From positions 1 to 7,698 of the forward strand of contig SLIE01000281.1 in NCBI GenBank assembly GCA_007135795.1: 7,698 bases of DNA. The letters run 5' to 3'. Within the stretch, counting starts at the first letter, position 1; every line of letters starts with the position of its first letter. The DNA is from Desulfobacterales bacterium. Its GTDB lineage: Bacteria; Desulfobacterota; Desulfobacteria; Desulfobacterales; Desulfosalsimonadaceae. Positions 5,662 through 7,698 of the stretch are shown piece after piece. The notes below the pieces were generated by a model that was not told where the DNA came from, made no database searches, and saw only the letters and a program-made list of their open reading frames with translations. The position numbers were made by a program, and so were the translations under genes.

Positions 5662-7356
5662 TTATCGATTTTTGACCGGGTACCGGCGTAAGAATTGTTT
5701 GTGAGACTCGTCCGTACAGATGATTATCAGTTCGTTGCCCTGATTCAGAACAATTGTGGGATCGGGGTTGAGGTGTGTGTTTTTGCCGTCTTTTATCCCG
5801 ATTACACTGCAGCCGGTATGCATGCGGATACTGCTTTTTGCAATTGAGTTGCCGACCAGGGCAGGGGGGACCTCGAGGCTCACCACATTCAAGCCTTCCG
5901 ACAACATAAGCAGTTCATTCGGGTTTAACAGATTCAAAATGGTATTTGTCGATATGGAAGCATGAGACATCACCAGGTCCGCACCTGCACTATGAAGAAT
6001 TGAGACGCTGCGATCGATTTCCGCCCTGCAGATAATCTGGATATCCGGACGAAGCCGCCTGCAGTATATGGTCAGAAATATATTGGTGGCATCGTCGTGG
6101 GTGGTTATGATTATCGTGGGTGCGGCATCGATTCCGGCGCGCTTCAGCGTATTGATATCTGACGCGTTCCCCTGTATGTACCGATGTTTGTCGCGGATCA
6201 GCTTGGGACTTTTTTCAATGATCCGGTATTCTATCCCCCTTTCACGCAAAGCTTCGGCAGCGGCTCGTCCAACCCGGCCGCCGCCAAGAATGAGCACGGG
6301 CGTGTCGGATTGTTGGTATTGACCATATTTATGGTCATATTCGGTCAGTTGTTCCGGTGATCCGGCCAGTACAAGCACGGAAGATGATCCAAGCATTGTT
6401 TCAGCCGTCGGCAGAATGAATTTGCCCTGCTCCCATAAACCAATCACGCTTACCCCGATTGTTTCGCGCAATCTTGTCTCTCCAAGGGTTTTTCCTTGTA
6501 GAGGGGTTCGCATGACCGCTGCTTCGGCGATGAGAATTGTCTCCACGTTACCGATCACGTTGGCGCGGGTACTTGCGCCCATCGTTCGTCTTGCAAGAGA
6601 CTGCCCCAGCATTTTCATGAACTGGAATACATGCGTGCACCCGGCAAGTTCCAGGATATCCACTGAATCGTCTCTTTCCGCATTGGCAAAGATGGGCACG
6701 GTTTTGGAAATTCCCCTTGCGGTAAAGGCTATGCTTGTGTTTATCATATCGTCCACGCTCGCGAATAAAAGCGCTGCTTTATTGACTTGCAGCTTGCGGA
6801 AAGTTTCAGGGTCGGTAAACTCTCCCACGGCTACCCGGTAACCTTCGTCATTGGCTCTTAATGCTGCCTGGATATCTTCAAACAAAATTACATAGGGGTA
6901 TCCATACTTTCTAAGCTTGTCCACAAGCTGGACGCTCGTGGCATCAAAGCTGGTCAGAAGCACATGTCCGGAGGTATCCTCGGGTAACTCCCGGGGGGCA
7001 CGGGATTTAATCTGGGCTTCCAGCCATGGTGCATAGAAAAACTGGATAAAGGTGAAAGGGAGCATGACGAGCAATAAGACAATACCGGAAAGTAAAACCA
7101 CCACTGAAAAAATCCGGCCAATATCGCTTTCAAACGTGATGTCCCCAAACCCCAGGGTGGACATCGTGGTCAGCGTCCAGTAAACGCCGGTAATCCAGCT
7201 GTAATACTGGTCTTCCAGAAGCATTAGAACATGGAAGAGCACGCTGTATAGGGCAATCATGAATATAAGAAACACAAAATAACGAAACAGCAGGATGTAA
7301 TTGCGACGTCTGGAAATTGGGACCATTGAAAGGAGCGTGCTTACGATGACTTTCAT
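5662..7356 (-). CDS. Potassium channel subunit with tandem RCK (TrkA-N/TrkA-C) domains, GsuK-like
   Basis: A 564-residue inner-membrane K+ channel of the two-TM type. TM1 is about 20-45, the pore helix and selectivity filter are TLTTMSTLGFGD (filter TLGFGD, 67-72), and TM2 is about 82-108. The cytosolic part repeats twice: RCK1 N-lobe about 130-255 with TrkA-C about 270-340, then RCK2 N-lobe about 352-475 with TrkA-C about 485-557. RCK2 keeps the Rossmann glycine motif GGGRVG (358-363) with an acidic residue (E381) after the second strand, suited to NAD or a similar dinucleotide. RCK1 has lost this motif (HVLLTSFDATSV). The pattern of a degenerate first and intact second RCK matches GsuK of Geobacter sulfurreducens, a channel gated by nucleotides and Ca2+. 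Four subunits should form one pore with an eight-RCK gating ring. The filter Phe in place of Tyr is a known variant. The ATG at 7356 has no strong Shine-Dalgarno; the Met at 7326 is the alternative but has none either. It appears monocistronic. Confidence 0.93.
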   Translation of the reverse strand: MKVIVSTLLSMVPISRRRNYILLFRYFVFLIFMIALYSVLFHVLMLLEDQYYSWITGVYWTLTTMSTLGFGDITFESDIGRIFSVVVLLSGIVLLLVMLPFTFIQFFYAPWLEAQIKSRAPRELPEDTSGHVLLTSFDATSVQLVDKLRKYGYPYVILFEDIQAALRANDEGYRVAVGEFTDPETFRKLQVNKAALLFASVDDMINTSIAFTARGISKTVPIFANAERDDSVDILELAGCTHVFQFMKMLGQSLARRTMGASTRANVIGNVETILIAEAAVMRTPLQGKTLGETRLRETIGVSVIGLWEQGKFILPTAETMLGSSSVLVLAGSPEQLTEYDHKYGQYQQSDTPVLILGGGRVGRAAAEALRERGIEYRIIEKSPKLIRDKHRYIQGNASDINTLKRAGIDAAPTIIITTHDDATNIFLTIYCRRLRPDIQIICRAEIDRSVSILHSAGADLVMSHASISTNTILNLLNPNELLMLSEGLNVVSLEVPPALVGNSIAKSSIRMHTGCSVIGIKDGKNTHLNPDPTIVLNQGNELIIICTDESHKQFLRRYPVKNR

Positions 7357-7565
7357 AAGTGATCACTATTAAAAATTATCAAGTAGGTTCAGGGGGAGCG
7401 GGTGAGTTCCCGGAATAAAAATCCAGGCTGCTCAGTTTTATAGTGGTGGTTGGTATCTTGCCTTGCCAAGATCCCTGATCAGATGTCCCCAGGTTTGTTA
7501 GAAGTAAGTCGAATCATTACTTAGCATTATTTCCTTTGTCGATCAAGTTGCTAAGTAGAAAATCA

Positions 7566-7594
7566 AGATTACGGTTGAAATTGATTTATGTCAA
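7566..7594 (-). promoter_or_regulatory. Candidate sigma-70 promoter for the channel gene
   Basis: On the - strand TTGACA (7594-7589, a consensus -35) is followed after exactly 17 bases by TAATCT (7571-7566), which keeps the key T, A and final T of a -10. Transcription would start near 7559, giving a leader of about 200 nt before the ATG at 7356. A + strand pair also exists in the same DNA: TTGAAA 7575-7580, 18 bases, TATAGT 7599-7604. Confidence 0.4.
7581..7594. promoter_or_regulatory. FNR/CRP-family-like operator overlapping the -35
   Basis: TTGAT (7581-7585), four bases, GTCAA (7590-7594) differs by one base from the FNR consensus TTGAT-N4-ATCAA. It overlaps the -35 of the candidate - strand promoter and lies between the -35 and -10 of the + strand pair, both positions suited to repression. 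A single 14-bp site in AT-rich DNA is weak evidence. Confidence 0.3.
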
Positions 7595-7631
7595 TAAATA
7601 TAGTACCTAACGAAAACTGTTGTTTTTTTAG

Positions 7632-7653
7632 GGGCAAAGAATCTCCATTGCCC
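7632..7653 (+). terminator. Weak stem-loop at the window edge
   Basis: GGGCAA (7632-7637) and TTGCCC (7648-7653) pair around a 10-base loop, followed within three bases by TTTT. It looks like a modest intrinsic terminator on the + strand, but no + strand gene precedes it, so its role is unclear. Confidence 0.25.
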
Positions 7654-7671
7654 TGGTTTTATCGATTTTCT

Positions 7672-7697
7672 GATTTTTTACGAAGTCGTCAAGTTTT
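7672..7697 (+). repeat. Dispersed repeat, copy C
   Basis: GATTTTTTACGA, three variable bases, CGTCAAGTTTT; 21 of 26 bases match copy B in the same orientation. It reaches the window edge, so its partner arm, if any, may lie outside or have decayed. No TCGTAAAAAGTC arm is visible upstream within the window. Confidence 0.5.
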
Positions 7698-7698
7698 G

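Larger units (their letters stand above)
7357..7698. other. Gene-free region upstream of the channel gene
   Basis: No coding sequence is supported. On the - strand it should hold the channel promoter and leader. It carries small inverted repeats: ATCTTG/CAAGAT (7455-7460/7467-7472), AAGTAA/TTACTT (7502-7507/7517-7522) and TACTTAGCA/TGCTAAGTA (7518-7526/7549-7557). Further right are a promoter candidate with an overlapping palindrome (7566-7594), a stem GGGCAA/TTGCCC (7632-7637/7648-7653) followed by TTTT, and repeat copy C at the window edge. Confidence 0.75.

Noticed and set aside
6416..6841. 141-codon open frame on the + strand
   Set aside because: It lies fully antisense to the well-supported channel gene and its translation shows no domain; it is a shadow of that gene.
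7502..7557. Overlapping small inverted repeats in the channel leader, considered as a riboswitch
   Set aside because: No conserved core of a known class (c-di-AMP, c-di-GMP or others) was recognised, and the stems are short and AT-rich.

Overview
The window looks like a piece of a Desulfobacterota (Deltaproteobacteria) chromosome, most likely Desulfobacterales. The basis is protein style only: a zinc-ribbon/Cache/HAMP membrane receptor, a receiver-domain remnant that reads like those of hybrid histidine kinases in that group, a GsuK-like double-RCK potassium channel, and intergenic repeats of a kind I recall from those genomes. No 16S rRNA or other taxonomic marker is present, so this is inference.

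Layout. Positions 66-1835 (+ strand) hold a two-gene unit: a small winged-helix-like protein and a membrane sensor (zinc ribbon, TM, double-Cache-like sensor, TM, HAMP) that ends right after HAMP with no kinase or methyl-accepting output. Just downstream (about 1858-2343, +) is a broken response-regulator receiver domain that lacks its first strand and acidic pocket and runs into a foldback-rich tail (2207-2357). Convergent to it, on the - strand, a MOP-family polysaccharide flippase (5238-3769) and a GT4 glycosyltransferase (3650-2403) form a likely two-gene surface-polysaccharide unit. A further - strand gene (7356-5662) encodes a K+ channel subunit with two tandem RCK/TrkA modules.

The two non-coding stretches (5239-5661 and 7357-7698) are rich in structure. 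They carry three related copies of a roughly 26-base repeat (core GACTTTTTACGA). Two of these face each other about 118 bp apart, like the ends of a small MITE-type element, and one of that pair encodes the very start of the flippase gene. There is also a perfect 13-bp-stem REP-like hairpin, a 22-base near-palindrome centred on an AscI-type GGCGCGCC, and upstream of the channel a TTGACA-17-TAATCT promoter candidate overlapped by an FNR/CRP-like palindrome.

How the genes may work together. The receptor and its small partner probably form a signalling unit whose output is not obvious. The flippase and glycosyltransferase would make and export a glycan repeat unit together with genes elsewhere. 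The channel stands alone as a ligand-gated K+ conductance. I see no CRISPR array, tRNA, rRNA, transposase or phage gene. I did not find a clearly new multi-gene system; the most novel material is the output-less receptor pair and the repeat/foldback elements.
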